DNA of 64,000 bases from Hymenobacter taeanensis (GCF_013137895.1 NZ_CP053538.1:62001-126000); one strand, 5' to 3'. Numbered from the stretch's first letter, positions 18,326 through 27,310 are shown. The notes: a model not told the origin generated them from the letters alone. Program-made: numbers and translations.

Positions 18326-18664
18326 CTAGTGCAGCAGGTCACGGCACTGCAATTCCGCATCAAGCAGAGAAGGTGCCAGCAGCAGGCTTCTATCGGAGCG
18401 GCCGGCTTTTAAAGATTCTGGTGGGTGGCATATTACTAGCGTAATATGCTGCTGCTGAAGCCAGGCGGCATAATGCCGCAGAATTGCCACTACAGTGGCG
18501 CTTAACTGCTGTACCTGGCTGCAGTCAATCCAAATGCTGGCTTTGCCACTGCGACAGGCTAACTGCAGGGCCTCCGTGAGCAGTAAAACCGCCACCGATG
18601 AATCATCCGATTCTGTTAAAATAAGCAAACAACTATTTGGTAAATTTTCCTGATACACCCGCAT
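18326..18664 (-). CDS. STAS-like (anti-sigma factor antagonist-like) small protein
   Basis: A 112-residue protein with the alternating pattern of a STAS domain: a first strand NSCLLILTES, helix SSVAVLLLTEALQLACRSGK, strand ASIWIDCSQVQQLSATVVAI (the position and the D-C/S-x-x-x-x-L-S pattern match the phosphorylatable loop of SpoIIAA-like proteins), helix LRHYAAWLQQQ and strand ITLVICHPPESL. A Ser or Cys of DCSQVQQLSAT would be the regulated residue. The C-terminus is divergent. Given its place beside PAS proteins it might be part of a partner-switching module, but no anti-sigma kinase or PP2C phosphatase is in the window. STAS is a pattern-based call. Confidence 0.5.
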   Translation of the reverse strand: MRVYQENLPNSCLLILTESDDSSVAVLLLTEALQLACRSGKASIWIDCSQVQQLSATVVAILRHYAAWLQQQHITLVICHPPESLKAGRSDRSLLLAPSLLDAELQCRDLLH

Positions 18665-19057
18665 ACCTTCCTAAATCAGCCCACCTATTCTTTTCAACTA
18701 TCCTCCCCGAAGAGCGCTGCGCCTCTCTCACTCTTAGCCTACTCTGCCTTAACCACTTACCCAGCCGTACAATGTAGGTACAAATGCCCTATCTGTACAG
18801 CCTTCTCCTTAATTATGTTACGTTATTACCACTGCGGGCAGCAAGAATTTTAGGTGTTCCGCGGCTGCTCTGCCGTGAGCATGAATAAACCAACTTTACC
18901 CTCCCGGCTGAACTCACATTCAATCAGGCTATAGTACAGCTGTTAGGCGGGGCAAAGCTACGGCTTTCAAGCAGGCTATCTACCCATTTAATACGTATTA
19001 TGCAGTGTAAACGCCCTTTTTTGTACGTATTTATCGCAGTTTGTCTGGCGGCGGCAC
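18665..19057. other. 393-bp gap without a supported gene
   Basis: The gap lies between the STAS-like gene and the end of the PAS kinase gene, both minus strand. I see no ORF with coding character, no long hairpin and no repeat. It should contain the promoter of the STAS-like gene; no exact TAnnTTTG box was found. Confidence 0.45.
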
Positions 19058-21748
19058 CTAGGCCACTGGCAACTGTATATTCACAATGGTACCGTGCCCC
19101 GGCCTCGACTCCAGGCTGAACTGCCCGTTGAGCAGCTCTACCCGGCTACGGATGCTACTCAGCCCAATACCAGTTATCTTACTCAGGCGCTGATTATCAA
19201 ACCCAACGCCATCATCCTCCACGCTTAGGTGCAGATGGTCGTCTTCTTTCTCCAAGTAAATAAAGACTTCGCCCGCCTGGGCATGTTTCATAACATTGTT
19301 AAGCAGCTCCTGCACAATGCGATACACGGCAATTTGCAAGGTTCTGGGCAGATCACGGGGAATATGAGACTGTAGCCGGATGGGAGGCCGAGGAATGCGT
19401 TTCACCAGCTCTTTTACGGCCGTTTCCAGGCCAAAATCTTCTAACACCCCGGGGGTTAGCTCAAAGGAAATGCTGCGGGTAGTACGAATAGCTTCATCCA
19501 GCAGCCCAAAGCTGGGGCTGGAGCGCGGCAGCTCGGCAGTATGCTCTAAGTGCAGCTTAATGGCGTACAGCAGCTGACCAACGCCATTGTGCAGCGCCTC
19601 GGCAATACGGCGGCGCTCTTCCTCCTGAGCAGTCAGGATGGCCTCCAGCACCGCTTTTTGCTGGCGTAGCTTGAGGCGGGTAGTTTCAGCCAGCAGCTCT
19701 TCCCGCTCCGTTACGTCGCGCATGATAAGCAGGGCACCAATATGCTCCTCAGCCCGGGTGAGAGGCACCAGGTACAGGTCGAAGTAGCCACCTAGGGGGG
19801 TCATGTCTTTCATGGCCAGGCGCGTAACGGGCTCTCCGGCCAGCACCTGCGCTACCAGCTCTTGTAACCCAGCGTAGGGTTGGCCCAGAGGCGTTTCCCA
19901 GAGGCACTGGCCCAGGGCTTGGGCCGGGCTCACCCCCGTCTGTAACGCCGCCGTACGGTTCCAGGCCGTCACTTTCCCGTTCTGGTCGAGGGCCGCAATG
20001 GCATCTACGCTGCTGTCGAGTAAACGCTCAGTAAACTCTTTCTCAGAGCGCAGTTGTGCTTTTACCTGCTCTGAGGCAGTTACATCAAGGGAGAAGATAA
20101 CGGCTTGCTGCTTTTGCTCATCAAAAAATCCGTAGTTCTGGTAGTACAGGTTTTCGCCATAAAACACGACGCTGGTAATAAAGCCAACATTCTGGCCGGC
20201 CAGTAACTTTTGCACGTGCTTGGCTGCGTTAGGGTACACCTCCAGTATGTTTTGGCCGGCCAGCTCATTATCTGCCATTCCCATCCGGCGTAGGCCGTGG
20301 CCCACAAGCTCCAGAATTTCGCCCCTGGGAGTCATGCGCCCCAGCACTACCGGGGTATTGCCCAGAATGTGCTCCAGAAGCCGGTTTTTGTAGTTCAATT
20401 CTTCCTGTTCCTGCCGACGCACGGTTACATCGCGGATGAGGCCAGTGAGGCGCCGCGGCTCTCCTGGCAGCACCTGGCCGCTGACCGTTACGTGGCGAAT
20501 ACTGCCATTAGGCCATATTACACGGTGCTCCAGATCAAAGGGCTGGTGCTGCTGCATAGCCTGCTGCAACACGGCTGTTGCGCGAGGTAGATCCTCGGGG
20601 TGGATTGCATTATGGAGCCTACTAAAAGGCACCGGATTAGCATCAAATGGATGGCCTATTATCTCCTGCGCACGCTGGTCCCAGTACAACTCATCCGACG
20701 TCAGTTCCCACACCCATACGCCCATACCTGAGCTTGCCAGTGCTAAGCGCAGCCGCTCCTCGCTGGCAATCAGGCGCTGCTCGTTGCGCTTGCGCTCCGT
20801 AACGTCGCGCCAGATCACGTGCATCACGGTACTGCTGTCTACTTCCAGCACCGTGAGCACAATCTCCAGCCACATATCCTCGCCATTCAGCCGCTGCTGG
20901 TACCACTCAAAGCGGTGGTTGCCCTGGCGCTGAGCTTGCTGCATATGCTGCTGCACGAGTTCAGTGGAACGCCGCCCACCCGGCTGAAAATCAGGAGATA
21001 AGTCTAGTATCTTTTTACCAATTACCTGGCGTTTATCAACGGCACCAATTAGGCGCAGGGCCGCATCATTGCAGTCAATGTAACACTCATTTTCTACCAG
21101 CAGTACGGCATCTGAGCTTTTCTCAAACAATGTCCGGAAACGCAGCTCGCTGGCACCTAATGCTTTGGCAGCCTCCTGCTGGGGCGTTATGTCAATCACC
21201 ACCAGGCGGCAGAATTGTTCTTCCAGCGCATCCTGAAACGCCAGCCCCTCCAGGCGCGCATAGAACGGCGAGCCATCGTGGCGGGCCATTTGCAGGGCGC
21301 ACGTCTGCCGGAGCCCAGAGTGCCACACCTTATCCAGAAACTCGCCCAACTGGTTCCGATGCTCTGGGTTGATAAACAACCCAAAGCGCCTACCCAGTAA
21401 GCTGCGGCGCGGCAGGCCCAGCAGGTGGCTTAGGTGCAGGTTTAGCTGCCTGATTTCTCCTCTTCTCGTGAGTGTGCAGTATCCCACGGGCGCAAAGTCA
21501 TACAAGTCAACGTACTGGCCGCGCATAGCTTCACTTTCCGCCTGCGCTCGTTGCAGTTCCTCATACTGCATTTCCAGCTCAATCTGATGGATTTGCAGCT
21601 CCTGGACTAGGCGCCGCACCTCCTCAGGCGTTTTCTCATCCATACTCTCCGCCACCAGACGGGTGCGTTCTGCCCGGTCGCGCAGGTGGCGCATGGCCGC
21701 CGAAGCATCTGGCATGTCTTGTTCTGGCGAGGGAAGGTTGGAGTCCAT
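19058..21748 (-). CDS. Multi-PAS sensor histidine kinase, HisKA_3 type
   Basis: An 896-residue cytoplasmic kinase with no membrane segments. Residues ~30-80 are a coiled coil (EEVRRLVQELQIHQIELEMQ). Five PAS regions follow at roughly 80-190, 200-325, 330-450, 455-575 and 580-695. The dimerisation helix has the HisKA_3 phospho-acceptor motif EEERRRIAEALHNGVGQLLY near residue 705-725, and the HATPase domain shows the N box ELLNNVMKHAQA and G box VEDDGVGFD with GIGLSSIRSRVELL. This class normally phosphorylates NarL/FixJ-type regulators; the one at 27311 is the obvious candidate. The CheB-CheR-PAS gene ends 94 bp upstream on the same strand. The stop is the TAG of GTGGCCTAG. The signal sensed is unknown. 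Confidence 0.92.
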   Translation of the reverse strand: MDSNLPSPEQDMPDASAAMRHLRDRAERTRLVAESMDEKTPEEVRRLVQELQIHQIELEMQYEELQRAQAESEAMRGQYVDLYDFAPVGYCTLTRRGEIRQLNLHLSHLLGLPRRSLLGRRFGLFINPEHRNQLGEFLDKVWHSGLRQTCALQMARHDGSPFYARLEGLAFQDALEEQFCRLVVIDITPQQEAAKALGASELRFRTLFEKSSDAVLLVENECYIDCNDAALRLIGAVDKRQVIGKKILDLSPDFQPGGRRSTELVQQHMQQAQRQGNHRFEWYQQRLNGEDMWLEIVLTVLEVDSSTVMHVIWRDVTERKRNEQRLIASEERLRLALASSGMGVWVWELTSDELYWDQRAQEIIGHPFDANPVPFSRLHNAIHPEDLPRATAVLQQAMQQHQPFDLEHRVIWPNGSIRHVTVSGQVLPGEPRRLTGLIRDVTVRRQEQEELNYKNRLLEHILGNTPVVLGRMTPRGEILELVGHGLRRMGMADNELAGQNILEVYPNAAKHVQKLLAGQNVGFITSVVFYGENLYYQNYGFFDEQKQQAVIFSLDVTASEQVKAQLRSEKEFTERLLDSSVDAIAALDQNGKVTAWNRTAALQTGVSPAQALGQCLWETPLGQPYAGLQELVAQVLAGEPVTRLAMKDMTPLGGYFDLYLVPLTRAEEHIGALLIMRDVTEREELLAETTRLKLRQQKAVLEAILTAQEEERRRIAEALHNGVGQLLYAIKLHLEHTAELPRSSPSFGLLDEAIRTTRSISFELTPGVLEDFGLETAVKELVKRIPRPPIRLQSHIPRDLPRTLQIAVYRIVQELLNNVMKHAQAGEVFIYLEKEDDHLHLSVEDDGVGFDNQRLSKITGIGLSSIRSRVELLNGQFSLESRPGHGTIVNIQLPVA

Positions 21749-21842
21749 ACTGGTTGTCCTGGTTGGGCTATTGCCGCGGCGCAGGCCGGATGATGACTGT
21801 TTAGTTACTTGCTACGCACGGGCACTCTGCAAGTTCTTGCGC

Positions 21843-24839
21843 TTACAGGATTTCGATACTGAGCAGTATCCGATCAGTTTTATTACCCTGGCTGGAGATG
21901 CGCCGCCCGTACAGCCGCAAATGGCGGTGGCCTACCTCCGGAAAGTCGGCTTGCAGCTCTAGGTTGTCAAACTCACGGGCTTCGCTGTTGATGAGCTTTA
22001 GCAGCCGGCGGTGCAAATCAGGCTGGCTCCAGGCCCCACCCGAAAGCGTGTTCAAGGACTCTCCTTTCACGGCCTCTGCATTCAGCTGAAACTGCGTGGC
22101 AAAGGCCCGGCTCACCGTTAGCACCCGCAGGTCGCGGTCGAGAGCCAGCAAAGGCTCGCGCACGGTTTCAATGATGCTCTCGGCAAAGCGGGCACTTTCC
22201 TGCAGCTGCTGTTCCAGACGCTTGAGGCTCGTTACCTCCGTAAAGGTGATTACGGCCCCACTGATGTAGTTATCGAGGGTGCGGTAGGGCAAAATGCGCA
22301 TCACGTACCACTCCCCATTGTTGGACTGAATGTTAGACTCCAGCGTCAGGAGGCGGTTGAGCACCAGCTGCACGTCTTCGGCCAGGGCCGAGTGCTTCAG
22401 GTTGTTGGCAAAGTGCATAATGGGGCGCCCCACGTCAGTAGGCAGCAGGTTGATGATGCGCCCCACCGATGGCGTAAACCGCTTTATCACCATTTCATTA
22501 TCCAGGAAGATGATGGCCAGCTCCGTAGAGTCGAGCAGGTTCTTCATGTCGTTGGCGGCCTGCGAGAGTTCATCGGTTTTGCTGAGGTACTGCATGTTCA
22601 GGGTCATGAGCTCCTCATTGAGGCTCTGCATCTCCTCCTTGTTGGTCATGGCCTCCTCATTGGTGCTTTGCAGCTCCTCGTTGGCGCTTTGCAGTTCCTC
22701 ATTGGTGCTCTTAAGCTCCTCCACGCTGCTTTCCATTTCCTCAATGGTGGTTTGCAGCCGGAACTTAGTGTATTTAAGCTCCTTTTCCAGGGCCACCACC
22801 ACGGCATCGCGCCCGTCAGGCTCCTGCAAGTCCAGCTTTTTGCGGCCCCGGTTACGCTTTGGCGATGGGAGGTCTTCAAACACCACCATCAGCAGCCCCG
22901 CCAGCGTATCCGGCTCCGAGAGGTACTTCACCGTAAGGCGGAGCAGCTCATAGCCATTGTCTGTTTTCAGACGCACCTCTTCCAGCACAGCATCCTGTCG
23001 GTTTTGCGTGGCCCGGTGCACTGCCCCGCTTATTTCAAAGTTAAGCTCTTCGCGCGCCATGTCAAACAGGTTCATGCCGCTTAGGCCAGGGGCAGGCTCC
23101 AGGTACTTGCCCGTACGCCCGTTCACGAACAGGATGTCGCCTTTGCTGTTGATGACCACCGCCGGCGGTGCATAATAGCGCAGCAGTACTTTTTGTACCA
23201 GCGTCGCAAAGGCACCACTTTCACGACGGGGAGTAGATGCGTTCATAAGACCTACGGGATGAACCGGCGCAGCCGGATGGCGAGTAAGAGAAAAGGGGAA
23301 ATTGGCCAACCGGGTAAGGGAAGCTACCGACTCTGAGCGACGGGAGATTTTCCATTTGATATCCAGCGGAATAAACATATCCTGGAAGCCCGTCACGTTC
23401 TCGGAAGGCCCCAGAAACATCAGGCCGCCGGGGTTAAGCGCGTAGTGGAATATGGGCAGCAGGTTCCGTTGCAGATCACTGGAGAGATAAATGAGCAGGT
23501 TGCGGCAGCACAGTAAATCCAGCTTGGTAAAAGGGGCATCCTTGCTTAGGTTGTGCAAGGCAAACACCACCACATCGCGCACTTCTTTCCGGATCTGATA
23601 GCCGCCATCTACCTTATGAAAGAAGCGGCGCAGACGCTCCGGGCTCACGTCGGCGGCAATGTTCTCGGGGTAGAGGCCTAGCCGGGCGTAATCAATTCCT
23701 TCGGGGTTGATGTCGGTGGCGAAGATCTGAATTTTGAGATACTTGTGCGGGTCTACGTGCTCTAGGCACTCCAGCAGCAGCATGGCCAGCGAGTAGGCCT
23801 CTTCGCCGGTAGAAGAGCCCGGCGCCCACACCCGCACGGTACTGTCGGCGGGCTTCTTGATGAGCAGTGGAATCAAATGGGTGCGCAGGCCCTCAAAAGC
23901 CTCCTTGTCACGGAAGAACTTGGTTACCCCAATTAGCAGCTCTTTAAAGAGCATCTCTACCTCCTGCGGGTTTTCCTGAAGGTAGCGTACATAGTGCGTA
24001 AACTCCTTGATCTGATGAGAGTTCATACGCCGCTCAATGCGCCTGAAAAGCGTATTGCGCTTGTAGTAGGTAAAGTCGTGGCCGGTTTGCCCCCTGATGA
24101 GCATGAAGATCTTCTGGAGGGCGTGGGCGGGCTTGGTTTTAGACTCAGGGGTCAGCTCACGCGGGGGGCGCGTGAGCAAGGGGCGCTCTATGTACTCCAG
24201 CAGCTTACCAGGCATATCCTCTGGGGGTAGCACAAAGTCAACGAACTCAGTGGCAATAGCCGAACGCGGCATCGAGTCGAACAGAGCCGTGTCAGGCTGC
24301 TGCACCATAACCATCCCAAAGTTCTCCATCACCATTTTCAGGCCAATGGTCCCATCGGAGCCCAGCCCCGACAAGATGATGCAAATGGCGCGGTCCTGGG
24401 CATCTTTGGCCAAGCTTTGCAAGAAGAAATCAATGGGCAGGCGGCGCCCCTGCGGCTGGGTGGGGGCAAGTAACAGCAGCACACCGTGCAGCAGGCTCAA
24501 GTCGGAGTTAGGCGGAATCACGTACACGTGGTCGCGCTGCACCCGCTGGCCATCAGTGGCCTGCGTTACGGGCAGGGAGGTAAAGCCCTGCAATACTTCT
24601 ACTAGCTCCCCCTGCTGAGGCCCCAAATGGGTAACCACCACAATGGCCGCGCCGGTACGGGAAGGCAAATGAGCAAAGAACAGCTCCAGGGCCTCTAAGG
24701 AGCCTGCTGAACCGCCAATACCAACAACAGGAAATTTATCGACCAGAGACTTCCGGAGAGCTACTGCAGGCTCTTCTATTAAGATAGGACCTGCTACAAC
24801 GGGTACTTGCGCTGCTGATGTGGGTTGCTCTTCTTGCAC
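21843..24839 (-). CDS. CheB-CheR-PAS fusion protein (methylesterase/methyltransferase hybrid without kinase)
   Basis: A 998-residue fusion. Residues ~35-225 are a CheB methylesterase domain with its triad at S44 (GIGGSAGS), H71 (VVVTHLGP) and about D163 (LSGLGSDGT). Residues ~240-480 are CheR: YYKRNTLFRRIERRM, LLIGVTKFFRD and the SAM-binding VWAPGSSTGEEAYSLAM. A long coiled coil (~670-750; ELKSTNEELQSANEELQSTN) follows, then two PAS domains (~745-865, 870-985). There is no CheB receiver domain and no histidine kinase domain; the downstream gene at 19058 supplies a kinase. The start is GTG 24839; no ATG is near. Such fusions occur widely in bacteria, and their methylation targets are mostly unknown. 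No chemoreceptor gene is in the window, so methylation of PAS or kinase partners is a possibility only. Confidence 0.92.
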   Translation of the reverse strand: MQEEQPTSAAQVPVVAGPILIEEPAVALRKSLVDKFPVVGIGGSAGSLEALELFFAHLPSRTGAAIVVVTHLGPQQGELVEVLQGFTSLPVTQATDGQRVQRDHVYVIPPNSDLSLLHGVLLLLAPTQPQGRRLPIDFFLQSLAKDAQDRAICIILSGLGSDGTIGLKMVMENFGMVMVQQPDTALFDSMPRSAIATEFVDFVLPPEDMPGKLLEYIERPLLTRPPRELTPESKTKPAHALQKIFMLIRGQTGHDFTYYKRNTLFRRIERRMNSHQIKEFTHYVRYLQENPQEVEMLFKELLIGVTKFFRDKEAFEGLRTHLIPLLIKKPADSTVRVWAPGSSTGEEAYSLAMLLLECLEHVDPHKYLKIQIFATDINPEGIDYARLGLYPENIAADVSPERLRRFFHKVDGGYQIRKEVRDVVVFALHNLSKDAPFTKLDLLCCRNLLIYLSSDLQRNLLPIFHYALNPGGLMFLGPSENVTGFQDMFIPLDIKWKISRRSESVASLTRLANFPFSLTRHPAAPVHPVGLMNASTPRRESGAFATLVQKVLLRYYAPPAVVINSKGDILFVNGRTGKYLEPAPGLSGMNLFDMAREELNFEISGAVHRATQNRQDAVLEEVRLKTDNGYELLRLTVKYLSEPDTLAGLLMVVFEDLPSPKRNRGRKKLDLQEPDGRDAVVVALEKELKYTKFRLQTTIEEMESSVEELKSTNEELQSANEELQSTNEEAMTNKEEMQSLNEELMTLNMQYLSKTDELSQAANDMKNLLDSTELAIIFLDNEMVIKRFTPSVGRIINLLPTDVGRPIMHFANNLKHSALAEDVQLVLNRLLTLESNIQSNNGEWYVMRILPYRTLDNYISGAVITFTEVTSLKRLEQQLQESARFAESIIETVREPLLALDRDLRVLTVSRAFATQFQLNAEAVKGESLNTLSGGAWSQPDLHRRLLKLINSEAREFDNLELQADFPEVGHRHLRLYGRRISSQGNKTDRILLSIEIL

Positions 24840-25060
24840 AGGAAAAGGGGGGAATAAAAATCGGGGAGGGGGCGGCTGTCCTGGGTTGGGGCAAGACTAC
24901 TAGCGGTAACAAGGATAACAGGAAACAGGCACTAAACCCGCTACAGAGGAGCTTGAGGCAGATTCAAGTTCTAATTTACTTTAAACAATTTGCGTTTTCC
25001 GGCCCGAGCCATTATTACCGGCCGGTAACTGCACCCAACTTTGGCCTGTTTGGTTCTATA

Positions 25061-25096
25061 GCCCGTATAGCCCGTATAGCCCTTACAGCCCGTATG
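25061..25096 (+). repeat. Four tandem 9-bp units upstream of cheB
   Basis: Units GCCCGTATA, GCCCGTATA, GCCCTTACA, GCCCGTATG run head to tail at 25061-25069, 25070-25078, 25079-25087 and 25088-25096. They lie between the divergent CheB-CheR-PAS and CheB genes, 85-120 bp before the preferred CheB start. TTTG elements at 25040-25043 and 25049-25052 lie just upstream, so the array may sit in the promoter or leader. A unit of 9 keeps any reading frame. Confidence 0.7.
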
Positions 25097-25180
25097 CACC
25101 GAGCCGCAGTATCCGCATCGTATCGGCTGGCTTGCACACTTACTGTTTGCTCTTTCGATTTGCACTCTTCTGCTCTGTCT

Positions 25181-26212
25181 GTGAATCCCCCTCCCTATCT
25201 CATTGTAATTGGCACCTCCGCAGGGGGTATGCTGGCCCTCACGGAGCTGGTGAGGCAGCTACCTGCCTCTATTCCGGCGGCCGTGCTCGTGGTACAGCAC
25301 CTGTCTCCTGAGTCATCGGGAGAGGCTCTAGTGAACCGGCTCAGCCGCAATAGCAAGCTGAAATGCCAGCTGGCCCTTAACCAGACATTTATTGAAGCAG
25401 GCAACCTGTACCTTGCTCCCCCCGACCGCCACTTGCTGCTGCGGGTAAACCGCCTGCTGGTGACCAAGGGCCCGCGGGAGAATGGCTTCCGGCCCGCCGC
25501 CGACACCCTATTCCGCTCAGCGGCCGTCAGCTTTGGCCCTAGCGTAATAGGCGTGGTGCTCACAGGCATGCTACATGATGGCACCGCCGGCCTCGATTTC
25601 ATTAAGCGCTGCGGCGGCATTGCCGTGGTACAAGACCCGCTCGATGCTGAATTCCCAAGCATGCCCGAAAGTGCGCTGCGCAACGTAGATATAGATTATA
25701 ATGCCCCTCTGGCCCGGCTTGGAGCGTTGCTCGTTGAGCTTACGCACCATCCGGTGCCTCCGCAGAGCACAGCGAATATTCCAAAGGATCTTCAAACTGA
25801 AGCCGCTATTGCGGAACGCGTCGTGGGAACTACAGAGGAAGTTCAGGAGATTGGGCACCAAGTGCCCATGACCTGCCCTGATTGCGGCGGTGCCTTGTGG
25901 CAGCTTAATAAAGGCAACGTACTGCGTTTCAGGTGCCATACTGGCCACGCTTTCACGGCCGACGCCCTACTTGATGCGGAGCAGCACTCCCTGGAGGAAA
26001 CCCTCTGGGTGGCCATCCGGATGATGGAGGAGCGCAAAATTCTGCTTACCAGCATGGCCTCACGAGGAAGTGGCTTTTGGAGCGTGCAGCAGGAAGAACG
26101 GGTGGAGGGACTTAAACAGCACATTAATCGCCTGCGTGAGTTTTTACTTAATGGCTCAGTTGCTGGCACTGCTCCCAAGACAAATACAGACCGCACGGAG
26201 GAGACGGCATAA
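25181..26212 (+). CDS. Stand-alone CheB-type methylesterase with C-terminal zinc-ribbon-like domain
   Basis: A 343-residue protein from the GTG at 25181. ATG 25094 is an alternative, but its extra residues are uncharacteristic and run through the 9-bp repeats. The open frame extends back past the divergent gene's start, which argues for a late start. The CheB domain (residues ~5-185) has S13 (YLIVIGTSAGGM), the His of VVQHLSPESSGE and the Asp of LTGMLHDGTAGLDF. Like the fusion next door it has no receiver domain. The C-terminal part starts with MTCPDCGGALWQLNKG and FRCHTGHAFTADALL, a C-x2-C...C-x2-H pattern suited to a zinc site, then a helical tail. This arrangement is common for single CheB proteins in Bacteroidota. 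It is likely non-chemotactic. Confidence 0.88.
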   Translation: MNPPPYLIVIGTSAGGMLALTELVRQLPASIPAAVLVVQHLSPESSGEALVNRLSRNSKLKCQLALNQTFIEAGNLYLAPPDRHLLLRVNRLLVTKGPRENGFRPAADTLFRSAAVSFGPSVIGVVLTGMLHDGTAGLDFIKRCGGIAVVQDPLDAEFPSMPESALRNVDIDYNAPLARLGALLVELTHHPVPPQSTANIPKDLQTEAAIAERVVGTTEEVQEIGHQVPMTCPDCGGALWQLNKGNVLRFRCHTGHAFTADALLDAEQHSLEETLWVAIRMMEERKILLTSMASRGSGFWSVQQEERVEGLKQHINRLREFLLNGSVAGTAPKTNTDRTEETA

Positions 26213-26369
26213 GTACGCAGAAGCTGCTCCGTATAAGCACCCAAACGCATCCGTAAAAGGTACCAAATACTCGATTAAATTGTGTTTTTGGTGGTTAAAT
26301 AGCAACTTTTGACTGGTTGGCTGCCGTTGAGGCAAGAGAGTTTCATCTTCCCCCCTCAATTCGCACGTC

Positions 26370-26603
26370 ATGGCTCAGTCACAGAAAACCCAGAACACCA
26401 CCAAGACCGCACAAACCAGCAACACCAGCAAGCGGGGCTTTGCTAGTATGGACCCGGAACTGCAGCGTCGGATTGCCAGTGAAGGTGGCCGGGCATCGCA
26501 CCAGAGTGGCCGTGGGCACCGCTTTACTTCTGAAGAAGCCCGCGCGGCTGGCCGCAAAGGTGGCCAAGCCAGCCGCAACACGAGCAACGCCCAGGCTCGC
26601 TAG
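26370..26603 (+). CDS. KGG domain small stress protein
   Basis: A 77-residue basic, disordered protein. It holds two KGG-type units: KRGFASMDPELQRRIASEGG and RFTSEEARAAGRKGGQASRN, the signature of the YciG/con-10/GsiB-like stress protein family. Such proteins are usually induced by starvation, desiccation or osmotic stress, and their mechanism is not settled. The N-terminus is a Gln/Thr/Ser/Lys-rich tail. Other frames through this stretch (26317-26649) are shadows. The stop codon TAG is in CTAGGCCAC. It lies between the single CheB and the LigD-like gene on the same strand, which fits a general stress role for the locus. Confidence 0.85.
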   Translation: MAQSQKTQNTTKTAQTSNTSKRGFASMDPELQRRIASEGGRASHQSGRGHRFTSEEARAAGRKGGQASRNTSNAQAR

Positions 26604-26718
26604 GCCACTAACACCGGCTAAGCGCTTGTGCAGTTCGCTTTTTGGTTAGCAGGCAACAACCAAAACCTCGGGCCTGCCGGGATCTTCGCTGCTTATTGTT
26701 CCCTTCACTGCCCTCTGT

Positions 26719-27174
26719 ATGTCGAGCATTCATTTTTCTCTGCATAAAGATCCCGACGACTCGTTGCAGCACTTACTGCTCTTAGTGCGGCAGCGGCCCG
26801 TAATACATTGGGTATTACCGGCTACATCTAGCTATGGCACGAAAAGTCTGCTGGAGCGAGGATTATTGCTTGAGTCTGCTGGAGTTTTAGTATTGCCACA
26901 ACTCATAGCACAGGGCACTTGCCAACTGGCCTATGCAATGCAGCCCTCTACCAGTGCATGTTTGCGGGCCGCCCTGGCCAAAGGAAGCCTGCTGCTCACG
27001 TTTTCTGGATCTGATATACAGGGTACGTACTCTTTTATTCGCCTTCACGAAACCAGCACTGCCTGGCTGCTTAGCCCTGCTACATATGTGCCAAGCAAAA
27101 GGCTGCTGCCTGGTGCCTCTCCTACCAGCTTCACTGCCACTCCATACGGGCCGCAAATTGCCGGACTGGCCTAG
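26719..27174 (+). CDS. Hypothetical protein resembling a degenerate LigD 3'-phosphoesterase domain
   Basis: A 151-residue protein. Three blocks recall the 3'-phosphoesterase module of bacterial LigD: IHFSLHKDPDD (in place of HYDFRLE), VIHWVLPATSS (in place of SWAVPKGPS), and ALAKGSLLLTFSGSDIQGTY with SFIRLHETSTAWLLS (in place of the LxxGxLxFxLxGxxLxGxW...WLL block). The catalytic His/Asp of HYDFRLE and the GxYGxG strand are not conserved, so an active enzyme is unlikely. LigD-PE-like single domains are common in Bacteroidota, and this would be a diverged one. I am not sure of the assignment; it could be an unrelated beta protein. The stop is in CTGGCCTAG, followed by the longest hairpin in the window. 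Confidence 0.55.
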   Translation: MSSIHFSLHKDPDDSLQHLLLLVRQRPVIHWVLPATSSYGTKSLLERGLLLESAGVLVLPQLIAQGTCQLAYAMQPSTSACLRAALAKGSLLLTFSGSDIQGTYSFIRLHETSTAWLLSPATYVPSKRLLPGASPTSFTATPYGPQIAGLA

Positions 27175-27197
27175 GTGGTAGCACTTACCTAATATTT

Positions 27198-27276
27198 CAT
27201 GCCTGTTACCAACCACAGCGGCCCCGCCAGAAACTATGAGTTTCTGGCGGGGCCGCTGTGGTTGGTAACAGGCATG
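27198..27276. terminator. Giant perfect inverted repeat, 38-bp arms, 3-nt loop
   Basis: Arms 27198-27235 and 27239-27276 are exact reverse complements around ATG. The stem core is CGGCCCCGCCAGAAACT. There is no adjoining T tract. It lies between the convergent LigD-like gene and the NarL regulator gene. As RNA it would make a hairpin of about 38 bp from either strand. Confidence 0.75.
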
Positions 27277-27310
27277 TTCTGCCCTAATCGGCAGCCTAGG
27301 CCACTCCAGG

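Noticed and set aside
22392..23084. Long plus-strand ORF opposite the CheB-CheR-PAS gene
   Set aside because: Its translation is Leu/His/Gln-rich with no domain, and it lies wholly opposite a coiled coil coded by repetitive Glu/Leu codons, which readily yields open antisense frames.
25061..25096. CRISPR-like array
   Set aside because: Units are 9 bp without spacers and there are no cas genes; a tandem repeat, not CRISPR. No other CRISPR-like pattern was seen.
21843..26212. Classical chemotaxis cluster
   Set aside because: CheB and CheR domains are present, but neither CheB has a receiver domain, and CheA, CheW, receptors and motor genes are missing.
26317..26649. Alternative 110-codon frame overlapping the KGG gene
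   Set aside because: The KGG frame has a full family signature, while this one gives a Pro/Thr/Arg-rich shadow product.
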